Source: an uncultured Neglectibacter sp.
GTDB taxonomy: Bacteria; Bacillota; Clostridia; Oscillospirales; Acutalibacteraceae
DNA length: 64,000 nt
Direction of reading: 5' to 3'
Assembly: GCA_904419785.1 (NCBI GenBank)
Contig: CAJFSY010000008.1
Span: forward strand, 1-64,000
In this document: positions 1-9,697 of the stretch, piece by piece
How the letters are laid out: each line of letters begins with the position of its first letter
Position numbering within the stretch: position 1 is the stretch's first letter
Program-made: the position numbers and the translations under genes
The notes under the pieces: generated by a model
The model's input: only the letters and a program-made list of their open reading frames with translations
Told to the model about the DNA's origin: nothing
Databases searched by the model: none

Positions 1-50
1 ATTTTCAAGGTCCTTATCGCTCTCAAGTTTTTTCTCTCAAGCGCTTAACT

Positions 51-79
51 ATCTTACCACATTCGGTTTTGTTTGTCAA
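51..79 (-). promoter_or_regulatory. Proximal strong promoter, probably rRNA operon P2
   Basis: On the minus strand there is TTGACA, a 17-base spacer and TAAGAT, followed by the discriminator-like AGTTAAGCGCTTGAGAGA. A near-identical unit lies about 150 bases upstream. Tandem sigma-A promoters with matching downstream sequence, pointing away from oriC, are typical of rRNA operons. The rRNA genes would start left of the window, so this is inference. Confidence 0.6.
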
Positions 80-199
80 GCCCTTTTTTCAAGTTTTTTT
101 GAAGCCTTTCGACTTCAAATTCCAAACCTGTTCGTTACTCGCCTGAGTCGATCTCCAGGTTTTCTTTACTTGTTTGAGCTCTCTCTCGAGCGCTTAGAT

Positions 200-228
200 A
201 TGATACCACATGGAATTCTAAATGTCAA
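200..228 (-). promoter_or_regulatory. Distal strong promoter, probably rRNA operon P1
   Basis: The minus strand shows a perfect TTGACA, a 17-base spacer and TATCAT, followed by AAGCGCTCGAGAGAG, which is almost the same downstream block as the promoter at 51-79. Both -10 boxes are preceded by ATGTGG. The stretch 1-434 otherwise has no gene I can support; it is AT-rich and carries these two leftward promoters. Confidence 0.6.
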
Positions 229-434
229 CGCTTTTTTACAATTTTTTTCAATTTTCTTTTCCTCCACCTTTTATAGTCCTTTTACTCTTATATAACCACA
301 AGAAATGCCTTGTTTCTACACTGCTTCTTTCCAGCCTCAGCAGATTTTGCCGGGAGACTTTTTCATGGTTCCGGAAAGAGTAATGCATAGAATTGGATTT
401 CTTTCTTTATATATGGGACAAAGGAGGCTTGTTT

Positions 435-566
435 ATGCGTTGGTTATTACAAGATCAAAGAAATAAAAGATTGCTTCACACTTTATGGCGTATGTTTATC
501 GTGGCTCTCGTAAACGTAATGGTTTTCTTAATGCTGTCTGCCGGGACATCTCAGCCGCTTTTTTAG
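435..566 (+). CDS. Small single-span membrane protein (43 aa), unknown function
   Basis: This ORF is too short for the supplied track. ATG at 435 is preceded by AAGGAGG with 7-8 bases of spacing, an ideal ribosome binding site. The product starts MRWLLQDQRNKRLLHTLWR, a basic N-terminus, then a hydrophobic stretch of about 18 residues (MFIVALVNVMVFLMLSAG), and ends in TSQPLF. This reads as one membrane helix with a positive-inside N-terminus. A factor-independent terminator follows 30 bases later, so it looks like a monocistronic unit. I do not recognise the family. The strong binding site and terminator argue for a real gene. Confidence 0.55.
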   Translation: MRWLLQDQRNKRLLHTLWRMFIVALVNVMVFLMLSAGTSQPLF

Positions 567-596
567 TTTGAGCTTCTATATAATATATATAAGTAG

Positions 597-635
597 AAAA
601 AGACTGCTCCCTGTTTTAAGAGAGCAGTCTTTTTT
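597..635. terminator. Bidirectional intrinsic terminator
   Basis: The stem AAAAAGACTGCTC / GAGCAGTCTTTTT has a 12-base loop and T-runs on both strands. It lies between the small plus-strand ORF and the end of the leftward MATE gene, and serves both. Confidence 0.85.
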
Positions 636-638
636 AGG

Positions 639-2036
639 TCAATCCATATCCGCGGCCATACCGCCTGCACGGGCAATGGCTCTCTTTCGAATAAAGTAGA
701 AACACACCACCTCAATCAGCCCAGTAACAAGCCAAGTCACCGGGTAAGAGAGGAACAGCATAAAGAAGGTACGGTCCAGAGGGAATACAGTGTAAATCCA
801 CACCACCCGCAGCACACACACACCAAAGACGGATGCCATCATAGGCGTCAGGGACGAGCCCAGGCCACGCATAGCGCCCACCATAACGTTCATAATGCCA
901 CAGATAGCGTAAGGCGCACAGACCAAGAGCATCCGCTCCAAGCCGTAGGAGATAACCTCCGGATCGGTGGAGTAGATTTGCAGCAGCCAGGGTCCTGTCA
1001 AATAGGCGCCAATGCCTAGCACCAGGCCCACCAGAGTCACCAGGGCCAAGTTATACCACACCACTTTGGTGATGCGGTGGAACTTTTTGGCGCCGAAATT
1101 CTGGCCGGTAAAGCTGAGGGTAGACTGGGTAAAGGCATCCATAGCGGTCCACACAAAGCCCTCAATATTGCTGGCAGCAGTGGAACCTGCCATGGCGATG
1201 GAGCCAAAGGAGTTGATGGAGGACTGAATCAGCACGTTGGAGACGGAGAAGGTGGCGCCCTGGATTCCGGCGGGGATACCGATCTTTGTCATTTGCAGTA
1301 ATTTGTCTTTATGGATCTTAAGCTGCTTCAATTCTACTTTATATATAGTATCGCTTCGCACCAAGCACAACAATACCAGCCCGGCGGAGATGCACTGGGA
1401 GATCACCGTGGCGGTGGCAACGCCTGCCACGCCCATGTGCAGCACGATGACAAAAAACAAATTCAAGATCACGTTGACCACACCGGCGATCAACAGGAAA
1501 TACAAAGGCCGCTGGGTATCCCCTACTGCCCGCAGGATAGCCGCGCCGAAATTGTAGAGCATCATCACAGGCATGCCCACAAAATAGATGCACATATAAA
1601 GCACCGACTGGTCGATGACATCTTCTGGGGTAGCCATCAGCTCCAGCAGGGTCCGGGCCAGGAGAATGCCGATAAACACCAGCACCACACCGCTGATGAT
1701 GCTGATAAGCACCGCCGTATGTACTGTCTCGTGCAGGTCCTTGCGGTTGCCCGCTCCGTAATAACGGGCCACCAGCACATTGACGCCGATGGACAACCCG
1801 ATGAACAAGTTGACGATCAGGTTGATGAGGGCGCTGGTAGAGCCCACTGCCGCCAAAGCCTGGGACCCGGCGAACCGACCCGCCACAATAATATCGGCGG
1901 CGTTGAACAGCAGCTGCAAAATACCGGAAAGCGCCAACGGGATGGCGAACCGGATGATCTTGCCCACCAAGGGGCCGTTGGTCATATCGATCTCAAAGGA
2001 GTTCCGGTGGGCACCGGGACGAAAAGGAAATTTCAC
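639..2036 (-). CDS. MATE family multidrug/cation antiporter (copy 1)
   Basis: This is a 465-residue polytopic membrane protein of the MATE family, which exports drugs or metabolites using a Na+ or H+ gradient. It shows the usual two-bundle pattern of 12 hydrophobic segments and conserved MATE stretches near the N-terminus (TNGPLVGKIIRFAIPLALSG, AADIIVAGRFAG). The start is GTG at 2036, chosen because GGAGG sits 9-10 bases upstream and no in-frame ATG has a better site. The next gene upstream (2077-3519) is a close paralogue in the same direction with only about 40 bases between, so they are probably co-transcribed. The substrate cannot be read from sequence. The terminator at 597-635 closes the unit. 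Confidence 0.9.
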   Translation of the reverse strand: MKFPFRPGAHRNSFEIDMTNGPLVGKIIRFAIPLALSGILQLLFNAADIIVAGRFAGSQALAAVGSTSALINLIVNLFIGLSIGVNVLVARYYGAGNRKDLHETVHTAVLISIISGVVLVFIGILLARTLLELMATPEDVIDQSVLYMCIYFVGMPVMMLYNFGAAILRAVGDTQRPLYFLLIAGVVNVILNLFFVIVLHMGVAGVATATVISQCISAGLVLLCLVRSDTIYKVELKQLKIHKDKLLQMTKIGIPAGIQGATFSVSNVLIQSSINSFGSIAMAGSTAASNIEGFVWTAMDAFTQSTLSFTGQNFGAKKFHRITKVVWYNLALVTLVGLVLGIGAYLTGPWLLQIYSTDPEVISYGLERMLLVCAPYAICGIMNVMVGAMRGLGSSLTPMMASVFGVCVLRVVWIYTVFPLDRTFFMLFLSYPVTWLVTGLIEVVCFYFIRKRAIARAGGMAADMD

Positions 2037-2076
2037 AGCGTCATTCCTCCAAACAGATTTTCAAAGTTCCGCTTTC

Positions 2077-3519
2077 TTATAATTCAGCAGCTTCCTCCGC
2101 CAAGCGCCGCTTTTTGACCACGCGGGCCCGCACCGCAAAGAAGCAGATGGCCTCGAACAAGGCGGCCAATCCCCAGGTAATGGGATAAGAAGCATACAGC
2201 ACGCTCAAAGTAGGCCACCAGGCAAACACCGTAAACAGCCAGACGATCCGGAAGCCGCACACAAAGCTGATGGTGATCACCATGGGCACAAAAGAAGCGC
2301 CCAATCCGCGCAGAGTGCCTACCAGCACGCCCATCATGCCGCCGATGCATTGCAGGATGCACACGATCTCCATACGCTGCAAGCCATAAGAGATCACTTC
2401 CGCCTCGGTGGAATAAATGCTTAAAAGCTGGGCGCCCAGCAGGTAGCAGCCGATCCCCATCACCAGCCCTGTGCCGGTAACCAGCAGCAGGCACAAAATG
2501 AGGATGCGGTTCACCCGCTTGATCTTACCGGCGCCTATATTCTGGCCGGTAAAACTCAGGGCCGCTTGGGAAAAAGCATCCATAGCCGTGGAGACAAACC
2601 CTTCGATATTAGAAGCCGCTGTATTGCCCGCCATAGCGATGGAGCCGAAAGAGTTGATCGAGGACTGGATCAGCACGTTGGAAATGGAAAAAGACGCGCC
2701 CTGGATACCGGCAGGCAAACCGATCTTCGCCATACCCAAAAGCTTATCCTTTTTCACCCGCAGTTCACGCAGCCGCACTTGATATGGAGCGTGGCTGCGC
2801 ACCAGGCACAGAAGCACCAGGCTGGCTGACATGCACTGGGAAATCACCGTGGCGATGGCTACACCGGCCACGTCCAAGCCGCACACGATGACAAAAAACA
2901 AATTCAAAACTACATTGACCACACCGGCCAACAACAAGAAATACAAGGGCCGCTGGGTATCCCCCACCGCCCGCAGGATGGCCGCGCCAAAGTTATAGAG
3001 CATAGAAGCAGGTATACCGATAAAGTAAAGCCGCATATACAAGCAGGCCTGACCCAGCACTTCCTCGGGGGTGCCCATCAGCTCCAGCATGGGGGCCGCC
3101 AGGGAAATACCTATCACAAGCAGGATGCCGCCGAAGATCAAGCTGCTTAAAATAGAAGTATGTACCGTCTCCTCCAGGTCCTTATGATTGCCCCCTCCGT
3201 AATATTGGGCCACCAGCACGTTGGTGCCCACCGAAAGGCCAATGAACAAGTTGACGATCAAATTGATCAGCGCGCTGGTAGAGCCTACCGCCGCCAAAGC
3301 TCCGGGGCCGGAAAACCTTCCCACCACGATGATATCCGCCGCGTTGAACAGCAGCTGCAAAATACCCGAGATAGCCAGAGGAATGGCGAAACGGATAATC
3401 TTTCCCAGCAAGGGGCCGTTGGTCATGTCGATCTCATAAGAGCCCCGCAATCCCTTCCCCAATTTTAAAAACCGTATGATTTCAATCAAACTCCCTTCGT
3501 TCCGCGGGGACTTTCCCAA
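2077..3519 (-). CDS. MATE family multidrug/cation antiporter (copy 2)
   Basis: The track gives 480 residues, strongly similar along its whole length to the downstream copy (shared EIDMTNGPL, AADIIV.GRF, TQRPLYFLL, SSINSFGSIAMAG). Like that copy it is a 12-helix antiporter exporting toxic or metabolic compounds. The track start is a TTG at 3519 with no visible ribosome binding site. Alignment with copy 1 suggests the true start lies 5-25 codons further in, for example at a TTG near LRGSYEID preceded by GGGAAGGGA. The close similarity and tandem order indicate a gene duplication. C-terminal residues VVKKRRLAEE form a basic cytoplasmic tail. Confidence 0.88.
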   Translation of the reverse strand: MGKSPRNEGSLIEIIRFLKLGKGLRGSYEIDMTNGPLLGKIIRFAIPLAISGILQLLFNAADIIVVGRFSGPGALAAVGSTSALINLIVNLFIGLSVGTNVLVAQYYGGGNHKDLEETVHTSILSSLIFGGILLVIGISLAAPMLELMGTPEEVLGQACLYMRLYFIGIPASMLYNFGAAILRAVGDTQRPLYFLLLAGVVNVVLNLFFVIVCGLDVAGVAIATVISQCMSASLVLLCLVRSHAPYQVRLRELRVKKDKLLGMAKIGLPAGIQGASFSISNVLIQSSINSFGSIAMAGNTAASNIEGFVSTAMDAFSQAALSFTGQNIGAGKIKRVNRILILCLLLVTGTGLVMGIGCYLLGAQLLSIYSTEAEVISYGLQRMEIVCILQCIGGMMGVLVGTLRGLGASFVPMVITISFVCGFRIVWLFTVFAWWPTLSVLYASYPITWGLAALFEAICFFAVRARVVKKRRLAEEAAEL

Positions 3520-3563
3520 TCAAAATGAAAAAGAGTTGCCCGCTGTTTCTGGGAGGTGTTGGG

Positions 3564-4211
3564 TCAATAGCCCAGCTCTTCCCCTACCAATATCACACGA
3601 ATGCGGTCGGTACGCTGATAGCCCGTGACCACATACTGACAGCACATGCGCTTTTCCGAGGCACAGCCTGCCGTCATGGAGCCGTCCCACGCAGCGCAGC
3701 GTCCTATACGGGAACAAGGCGTGTGCGTTTCCAGCCGCACGCCATTGGCTGGGGCTGCCATACATTTTACCCGCAGAACAGCTTCATCCAGGTCACGCAC
3801 GATCTTATTCACGCCCGCTACCACGATCACCCGTTTCGGCCCAAAGATCAGGGCCGCTACCCGGTTGCCGTTGCCGTCCACATTATAGAGCTCTCCCTCT
3901 TCTGTGATAGCGTTGCTGCTGGTGAGGAACACGTCTGCGGAAAACGTCTTTCGGTAAGCTTCCTGAGGGTCCATAGACTCCCTATCCAAAAACTCATATT
4001 CCCCGCTTTTCAGCAGATCACGCACACCGGTTTCCGCCAGGGTCATGGAACCCCCGCAGCTTACCACTTCCCCGGGATGGAGCATTTCTTTTACAGCTTT
4101 CACAGCCTCTTCCCGGTTAGCCACATACATCGCCGGTATCCTGTTTTTTGCCAGGGCTTTCAACGTGCGTTCCACTTGGGCTTGCCGCACGAACCCCACA
4201 TTTCCGTCCAT
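3564..4211 (-). CDS. LUD-domain protein (LutC/YkgG-like family)
   Basis: I place the start at the ATG at 4211, not the track's 4271, because GGGAGG lies 7 bases upstream and the extra 20 residues look unlike the family. The product is 215 aa. It has the LUD-type core: a pattern like VSCGGSMTLAETGVRDLL, then SADVFLTSSNAITEEGELYNVDG and GPKRVIVVAGVNKIV. The C-terminus has several cysteines (PCSRIGRC, GCASEKRMCC), common in the stand-alone clostridial members. The family is linked to lactate utilisation in LutABC operons, but no lutA or lutB is next door. The exact reaction is unknown; this is a domain-level call. Confidence 0.82.
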   Translation of the reverse strand: MDGNVGFVRQAQVERTLKALAKNRIPAMYVANREEAVKAVKEMLHPGEVVSCGGSMTLAETGVRDLLKSGEYEFLDRESMDPQEAYRKTFSADVFLTSSNAITEEGELYNVDGNGNRVAALIFGPKRVIVVAGVNKIVRDLDEAVLRVKCMAAPANGVRLETHTPCSRIGRCAAWDGSMTAGCASEKRMCCQYVVTGYQRTDRIRVILVGEELGY

Positions 4212-4384
4212 AATCAATCCTCCCAAAAGTTCTAGTCTCACAGGGAAACTCCCAATGCTTCCCCGTCCCATGGCTCGGGTTTTTGATTCTCCCCGAAGAC
4301 GATGGTTGCTTCTGCGACTATTGTACCGCAGCGGCTAAGTGAAATCAAGGGCTGGGGAAAAAAGACTTCCCAACCTGACAAGTT

Positions 4385-4422
4385 AAAAAAGAAAAAGGCT
4401 CTGGGCAGCTGCCCAAAGCCTT
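4385..4422 (-). terminator. Intrinsic terminator of the lipoprotein gene
   Basis: AAGGCT.TGGGCAGCTGCCCA.AGCCTT forms a long hairpin. On the minus strand it is followed by TTTTTCTTTTTT. It lies 10 bases past the stop of the leftward lipoprotein gene. Confidence 0.85.
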
Positions 4423-4432
4423 AAAATTCAAT

Positions 4433-5014
4433 TTACGCCTTGAAGCCCAAGAACAAGTCCATCACACGCTCTTTCTGGGACACGTTAGCTTCATTGGTGC
4501 TGGTGTCGGTATAGATCATCATATATTTACCATTCTCGTTCAATGTAGCGGGAATCTCTTTGTCCAGCAAAGTGAAGAAACCTTGGGATTTCACACTATC
4601 CCAACAAGCCTGGCCCTGCTCGTCCAGATTCTCCACATCATATTCGTAAACCTCTACCTGAACCGTGCTTCCATTCAAATGGAACCGATAACGAAAACCG
4701 CCTACAGCGCCGATGGTTTCATAGGCCATTTCCGTGGGCTCGCCAGTGACCCCTCGGTTAGCTTCCAAATACTGGCAAAGGCCATCCAGGGTATCGTCAA
4801 AATCCTTGTCCGACACAGGATCGGGCTGAGCTGCTTCAGGCTGGCTTTCAGTGCCGCTTTCCACACCGCTGGAAACGCCGCTTTCCCCGCCGGATACAGC
4901 GGAGGACGATGTGCCCAGGTCCAACGTGGGAAGCTGCTCGACCGTACCGGTACAGGCTGTAAGGGTCAAGGCCAGGGCCAGAGCGGCGGCCGCAGCCAAT
5001 AACTTTTTCATCAT
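4433..5014 (-). CDS. Secreted lipoprotein of unknown function
   Basis: The product is 193 aa with a clear lipoprotein signal: MMKKLL, an alanine/leucine-rich helix and the lipobox LTAC around residues 18-21. After cleavage the protein would be anchored by Cys21 on the outer face of the membrane. Residues 30-65 form a Ser/Gly/Glu-rich linker. The rest is a compact globular domain (residues 70-193) of about 120 residues with alternating strand-like segments (FRYRFHLNGSTVQVEVYEYD). No family is recognised. A strong site GGAGGAACCCTC precedes the ATG. It is a single gene followed by its own terminator, with tRNA genes upstream on the same strand. Confidence 0.75.
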   Translation of the reverse strand: MMKKLLAAAAALALALTLTACTGTVEQLPTLDLGTSSSAVSGGESGVSSGVESGTESQPEAAQPDPVSDKDFDDTLDGLCQYLEANRGVTGEPTEMAYETIGAVGGFRYRFHLNGSTVQVEVYEYDVENLDEQGQACWDSVKSQGFFTLLDKEIPATLNENGKYMMIYTDTSTNEANVSQKERVMDLFLGFKA

Positions 5015-5043
5015 GAGGGTTCCTCCAAAAACGCAAAAAAATG

Positions 5044-5070
5044 AAAAATGCCGGACCCTAAGGGTCCGGC
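5044..5070 (-). terminator. Terminator of the tRNA-Met/tRNA-Glu operon
   Basis: GCCGGACC-CTTAG-GGTCCGGC is a GC-rich hairpin followed on the minus strand by ATTTTTCATTTTTTT. It begins 5 bases after the CCA end of tRNA-Glu. Confidence 0.88.
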
Positions 5071-5075
5071 GCTTG

Positions 5076-5150
5076 TGGTGACCCGGACGAGAATCGAACT
5101 CGTGTTACCGCCGTGAAAGGGCGGTGTCTTAACCGCTTGACCACCGGGCC
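5076..5150 (-). tRNA. tRNA-Glu(UUC)
   Basis: The reverse strand reads GGCCCGGTGGTCAAGCGGTT, folds as a cloverleaf and carries the anticodon loop CCCTTTCACGG, so the anticodon is TTC. The T arm contains GTTCGATTC and the acceptor pairs GGCCCGG with CCGGGTC. The CCA end is encoded in the DNA. It is the second gene of a two-tRNA operon; only 4 bases separate it from tRNA-Met. Confidence 0.96.
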
Positions 5151-5154
5151 ATAT

Positions 5155-5231
5155 TGGTAGCGGCAAATGGATTTGAACCATCGACACTTCGGGTATGAAC
5201 CGAATGCTCTAGCCAACTGAGCTATGCCGCC
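5155..5231 (-). tRNA. tRNA-Met(CAU)
   Basis: The minus strand reads GGCGGCATAGCTCAGTTGGC at its 5' end. The anticodon loop GTTCATACC gives anticodon CAT, the T loop is GTTCAAATC and CCA is encoded. The acceptor pairs GGCGGCA/TGCCGCT. The position 1-72 pair is G-T and the anticodon stem lacks the three G-C pairs of the initiator, so this is an elongator tRNA-Met or a CAU tRNA later modified to tRNA-Ile2. Distinguishing the two needs comparison with tilS determinants. Confidence 0.93.
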
Positions 5232-5269
5232 ATATCTGCGCTCCACCTTTCACGGATGGAGCGCTACCA

Positions 5270-5298
5270 ATTATAATCGAACTTTTATGATTTGTCAA
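5270..5298 (-). promoter_or_regulatory. Consensus sigma-A promoter of the tRNA operon
   Basis: The minus strand has a perfect TTGACA, 17-base spacer and perfect TATAAT. A hairpin, GCGCTCCA/TGGAGCGC (5238-5264), lies between the -10 box and the first tRNA and may help 5' processing. Confidence 0.88.
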
Positions 5299-5355
5299 GA
5301 GCTTTTTCCCGGTTTTTTTTGGAAATCCGAAAAAAATCTTTTAAACCGTCAATCC

Positions 5356-6858
<1,503 letters not shown>

Positions 6859-6875
6859 TCATCTATTAAGTGATT

Positions 6876-6904
6876 ATTATACCATTCGTTTTCTAGTTTT
6901 GCAA
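6876..6904 (-). promoter_or_regulatory. guaB promoter
   Basis: The minus strand has TTGCAA, a 17-base spacer and TATAAT about 50 bases before the guaB start codon. Confidence 0.75.
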
Positions 6905-6951
6905 GGATTTTTCCCCATCCTTCTTCTTATGTTTTATTTTTCTCAAACCCA

Positions 6952-6980
6952 TTGACAAGTTTCCTGTTTTGCTCTATGTT
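6952..6980 (+). promoter_or_regulatory. Promoter of the MFS transporter gene
   Basis: TTGACA, 17-base spacer and TATGTT lie about 55 bases before the ATG at 7035, in the divergent region shared with guaB. Confidence 0.75.
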
Positions 6981-7034
6981 TAGTTCGATACCCACCTTTA
7001 TGTTTCTGCTATTTTAAAACGAGGGGCTTTTTTT

Positions 7035-8228
7035 ATGATACGTTATTTTTCCCGTCTTTCTGATACCGGCAAGCAGGCCATCATCCTTACCGGCGGCAAC
7101 AGTTTATTCTGGTTTGCCTGGGCTGTGGGGTCTTATCAGGCCGTTTACTTGCAGCAAGTGGGGTTTTCCGCTTCGCAGCTAGGACTTTTAAACGCTTTGA
7201 CATCTGCTGTTACCATTGCATCCCTGGCGTTTTGGGGCATGGTCAGCGACCGCATCGGTTCCCTGCGGCGAGTGCTTTTTACCCTTCTTGTGACCAGCTT
7301 CGCTTTTTACGCCCTGATCCCTGTCATCCCTACCGGGCTTCCTTATTCCTCTATCCTCTTTCTTACCCTGGTGCCCATCATCTATTTCTTTCGAGGGTCT
7401 GTTTCTACTTACGCGGAAAATATTCTGGTGCGCAACTCTAATGAGCTCCATCTGAACTACGGCGCCTTACGCTGTGTGGGTTCTCTGCTGTTTACCATCA
7501 GCGGCCTGTTGATCTCTTTGCTGCTGCCTTTTGTGGGCGTGCCCGCTACGTTCTGGCTTTCCGCGGTTTTGATCATCCCCGTATTGGTGCTCACCATCAA
7601 ATCAAGAGAACCGAACGCCCGGCCTGTGAAGAAAAAGGAAAAGCTAGACCTCTCTTCCCTCTTTAAAAACAAAGCCTACATTTCCCTTCTCTTTTTCGGC
7701 TTCTTATTTTATATTGCCGTCAACTGCGAAAACTCCTTTCTGCCCTACTTTCTGAACAGCAACAACATTTCCTCCGACCTTTATGTGCTGGTGCTGGCTT
7801 ACCGCGCCTTGCTGGAAGTCCCCTTCCTGGTGCTGATGGTGCGTTTGCGCCGCAAATTTCCGCTGGGCCTGCTGGTGGCTGTGTCCGCTGTGCTGATGGC
7901 TGTGGAATGCCTTTGCTTGGGATTTTTCGCTAACTCCCTGCTTTCCGTTATTATCTGCGCCACCTTTTTCGGGTTGGGCAACGGCCTTTATATCGGTTCT
8001 TCTTTAAACTATGTCTACGAACTGGCCCCTGCCAATCTGAAAGCCAGCGCCCAAGCCTTCTTTTCCGCTGTCTCTTCCGTGGCCGGAATCCTGGGCAACC
8101 TGGGCGGCGGCCTTGTATTTGACGCCATCGGCGCCAATCCCTTTTATCTGGCTGTGGCGGGAGTGTTCCTCTTGAGCGTGGCTTTGTTCCTGTTTACACA
8201 GCGCAAGACACTGCTTGTGAAAAGTTGA
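7035..8228 (+). CDS. Major facilitator superfamily transporter (MFS_1-like)
   Basis: The product is 397 aa with about 12 hydrophobic helices split by a basic central loop (SREPNARPVKKKEKLDL, residues 192-210). The motif between helices 2 and 3, GMVSDRIGSLRRVL, is the MFS motif A. The overall look (GGNSLFWFAWAVGSYQAVYLQ at the start) resembles the LacY/NupG-like MFS_1_like group. Substrate is unknown, sugars or nucleosides being possible. It is the only plus-strand gene in the leftward replichore shown, with its own promoter and a shared terminator. GAGGGG precedes the ATG. Confidence 0.86.
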   Translation: MIRYFSRLSDTGKQAIILTGGNSLFWFAWAVGSYQAVYLQQVGFSASQLGLLNALTSAVTIASLAFWGMVSDRIGSLRRVLFTLLVTSFAFYALIPVIPTGLPYSSILFLTLVPIIYFFRGSVSTYAENILVRNSNELHLNYGALRCVGSLLFTISGLLISLLLPFVGVPATFWLSAVLIIPVLVLTIKSREPNARPVKKKEKLDLSSLFKNKAYISLLFFGFLFYIAVNCENSFLPYFLNSNNISSDLYVLVLAYRALLEVPFLVLMVRLRRKFPLGLLVAVSAVLMAVECLCLGFFANSLLSVIICATFFGLGNGLYIGSSLNYVYELAPANLKASAQAFFSAVSSVAGILGNLGGGLVFDAIGANPFYLAVAGVFLLSVALFLFTQRKTLLVKS

Positions 8229-8250
8229 TCTCTTTTCTTTGCCATAACGC

Positions 8251-8284
8251 AAAAAAGGACGTGTTTTCCACACGTCCTTTTTTA
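8251..8284. terminator. Bidirectional terminator between MFS gene and serS
   Basis: AAAAAAGGACGTG / CACGTCCTTTTTT with a short loop, T-runs both ways, placed between two convergent genes. Confidence 0.9.
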
Positions 8285-8317
8285 TTTCTTGAAAACTTTT
8301 CCGATGCAGGTCCTTCT

Positions 8318-9595
8318 TTACCGGATAGCGTCCTTGCCGCCCATATACATGCGCAGGGGCTCGGGGATTTTGATGCTGCCGTCGGCTTGGAGATTGTTCT
8401 CCAAAAACGCGATGAGCATCCGGGGCGGGGCCACCACGGTGTTGTTCAAGGTGTGGGCAAAGTAATTGCCTTCCTTACCCTTGATGCGGATACCCAGCCG
8501 CCGGGCCTGGGCGTCTCCCAGGTTAGAGCAGCTTCCCACTTCGAAATATTTCTTCTGCCGGGGAGACCATGCTTCCACGTCGATGCTCTTCACTTTCAAA
8601 TCGGCCAGGTCACCAGAGCAGCATTCCAAAGTGCGCACCGGAATCTCCATAGAACGGAACAGTTCTACAGTATAGCTGTAAAGTTTATGGAACCAGTCCA
8701 TGCTTTCCTCGGGCTTGCAGACTACGATCATTTCCTGCTTCTCAAACTGGTGGATACGGTATACGCCCCGCTCCTCAATGCCGTGCGCGCCCACTTCTTT
8801 CCGGAAGCAGGGGGAATAACTGGTAAGGGTTTGGGGCAAAGATTCTTCAGGCAAAATGGTATCGATGAATTTGCCGATCATAGAGTGTTCGCTGGTACCG
8901 ATCAGGTACAGGTCCTCCCCTTCGATCTTATACATCATGTTTTCCATTTCGGCAAAGCTCATAACGCCGGTGACCACATCGCTGCGGATCATGAAAGGAG
9001 GCACGCAATAGGTAAAGCCCTTGTCGATCATGAAATCCCGGGCATAGGACAAAATGCCGGAATGGAGCCGGGCAATATCGCCCATCAGATAATAGAAGCC
9101 ATTGCCGCTGGTCTTGCGGGCGCTGTCCAGGTCAATGCCGTTAAAGCGCTCCATAATATCGGTATGATAAGGCACCTCATACTCCGGCACAGCAGGCTCG
9201 CCGAAACGCTGCACTTCCACATTCTCGCTGTCATCTTTGCCGATGGGCACAGAATCGTCGATGATGTTGGGGATGACCAGCATCCGCTTGCGGATTTCCT
9301 GGGTCATCTCGTTTTCTTTGCGCTCCATTTCTTCCAGTTCCCCGGCGATGGCGGCTACTTTCTTCTTGGTTTCTTCCGCCTCGTCTTTTTTGCCCTGGCT
9401 CATCAGCTTGCCGATCTCTTTGCTGATGGTGTTCCGCTGCTGCCGCAGCTCGTCGCCCCGAGCCTTGGAAGCACGGAACTGAGCGTCCAATTCCAGGACT
9501 TCATCCACCAAAGGAAGCTTTTCATCCTGGAATTTCTTTTTGATGTTTTCCTTTACCAGTTCCGGATTCGACCGGACAAGTTTCATATCAAGCAT
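8318..9595 (-). CDS. serS: Seryl-tRNA synthetase
   Basis: It charges tRNA-Ser (and tRNA-Sec if present) with serine. The length, 425 aa, is normal for the bacterial enzyme. Residues 1-105 form the two-helix antiparallel coiled coil that grips the long variable arm of tRNA-Ser (RASKARGDELRQQRNTISKEIG and onward). The class II catalytic core follows, with motif 2 in CFRKEVGAHGIEERGVYRIHQF and motif 3 in NTVVAPPRMLIAFLENN. ATG at 9595 is preceded by AGGAGGGTTT. There is no T-box leader in the 100 bases upstream. serS also sits near the origin in B. subtilis. Confidence 0.97.
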   Translation of the reverse strand: MLDMKLVRSNPELVKENIKKKFQDEKLPLVDEVLELDAQFRASKARGDELRQQRNTISKEIGKLMSQGKKDEAEETKKKVAAIAGELEEMERKENEMTQEIRKRMLVIPNIIDDSVPIGKDDSENVEVQRFGEPAVPEYEVPYHTDIMERFNGIDLDSARKTSGNGFYYLMGDIARLHSGILSYARDFMIDKGFTYCVPPFMIRSDVVTGVMSFAEMENMMYKIEGEDLYLIGTSEHSMIGKFIDTILPEESLPQTLTSYSPCFRKEVGAHGIEERGVYRIHQFEKQEMIVVCKPEESMDWFHKLYSYTVELFRSMEIPVRTLECCSGDLADLKVKSIDVEAWSPRQKKYFEVGSCSNLGDAQARRLGIRIKGKEGNYFAHTLNNTVVAPPRMLIAFLENNLQADGSIKIPEPLRMYMGGKDAIR

Positions 9596-9647
9596 GATAA
9601 ACCCTCCTAGTCCCTGTAGGACATAAGTTTTTTAATATAGAAAATGG

Positions 9648-9666
9648 AACGCCGAAAGCGCGTAAG
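9648..9666. repeat. Interspersed short repeat, copy A
   Basis: AACGCCGAAAGCGCGTAA in the gap between serS and parB closely matches sequences at 15707 (plus strand) and 56312 (minus strand). It contains the small palindrome CGCC...GGCG in the other copies. Confidence 0.5.
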
Positions 9667-9697
9667 AATTCCACAGCTTTTTCGTTTCTCGTGGATT

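Noticed and set aside
3520-3563. 81-aa ORF starting at 3765 on the minus strand as a separate gene
   Set aside because: It overlaps the LUD gene in another frame with no ribosome site.
8261-8270. TTTTCCACA DnaA box match
   Set aside because: It lies inside a terminator hairpin arm loop far from oriC and is single; taken as chance.
8225-9610. 461-aa plus-strand ORF opposite serS
   Set aside because: Antisense shadow of serS; the codon pattern and composition are not protein-like.
9596-9697. T-box leader for serS
   Set aside because: Only about 100 bases, no AGGGTGGNACCGCG box, no terminator hairpin and parB follows at once on the other side.
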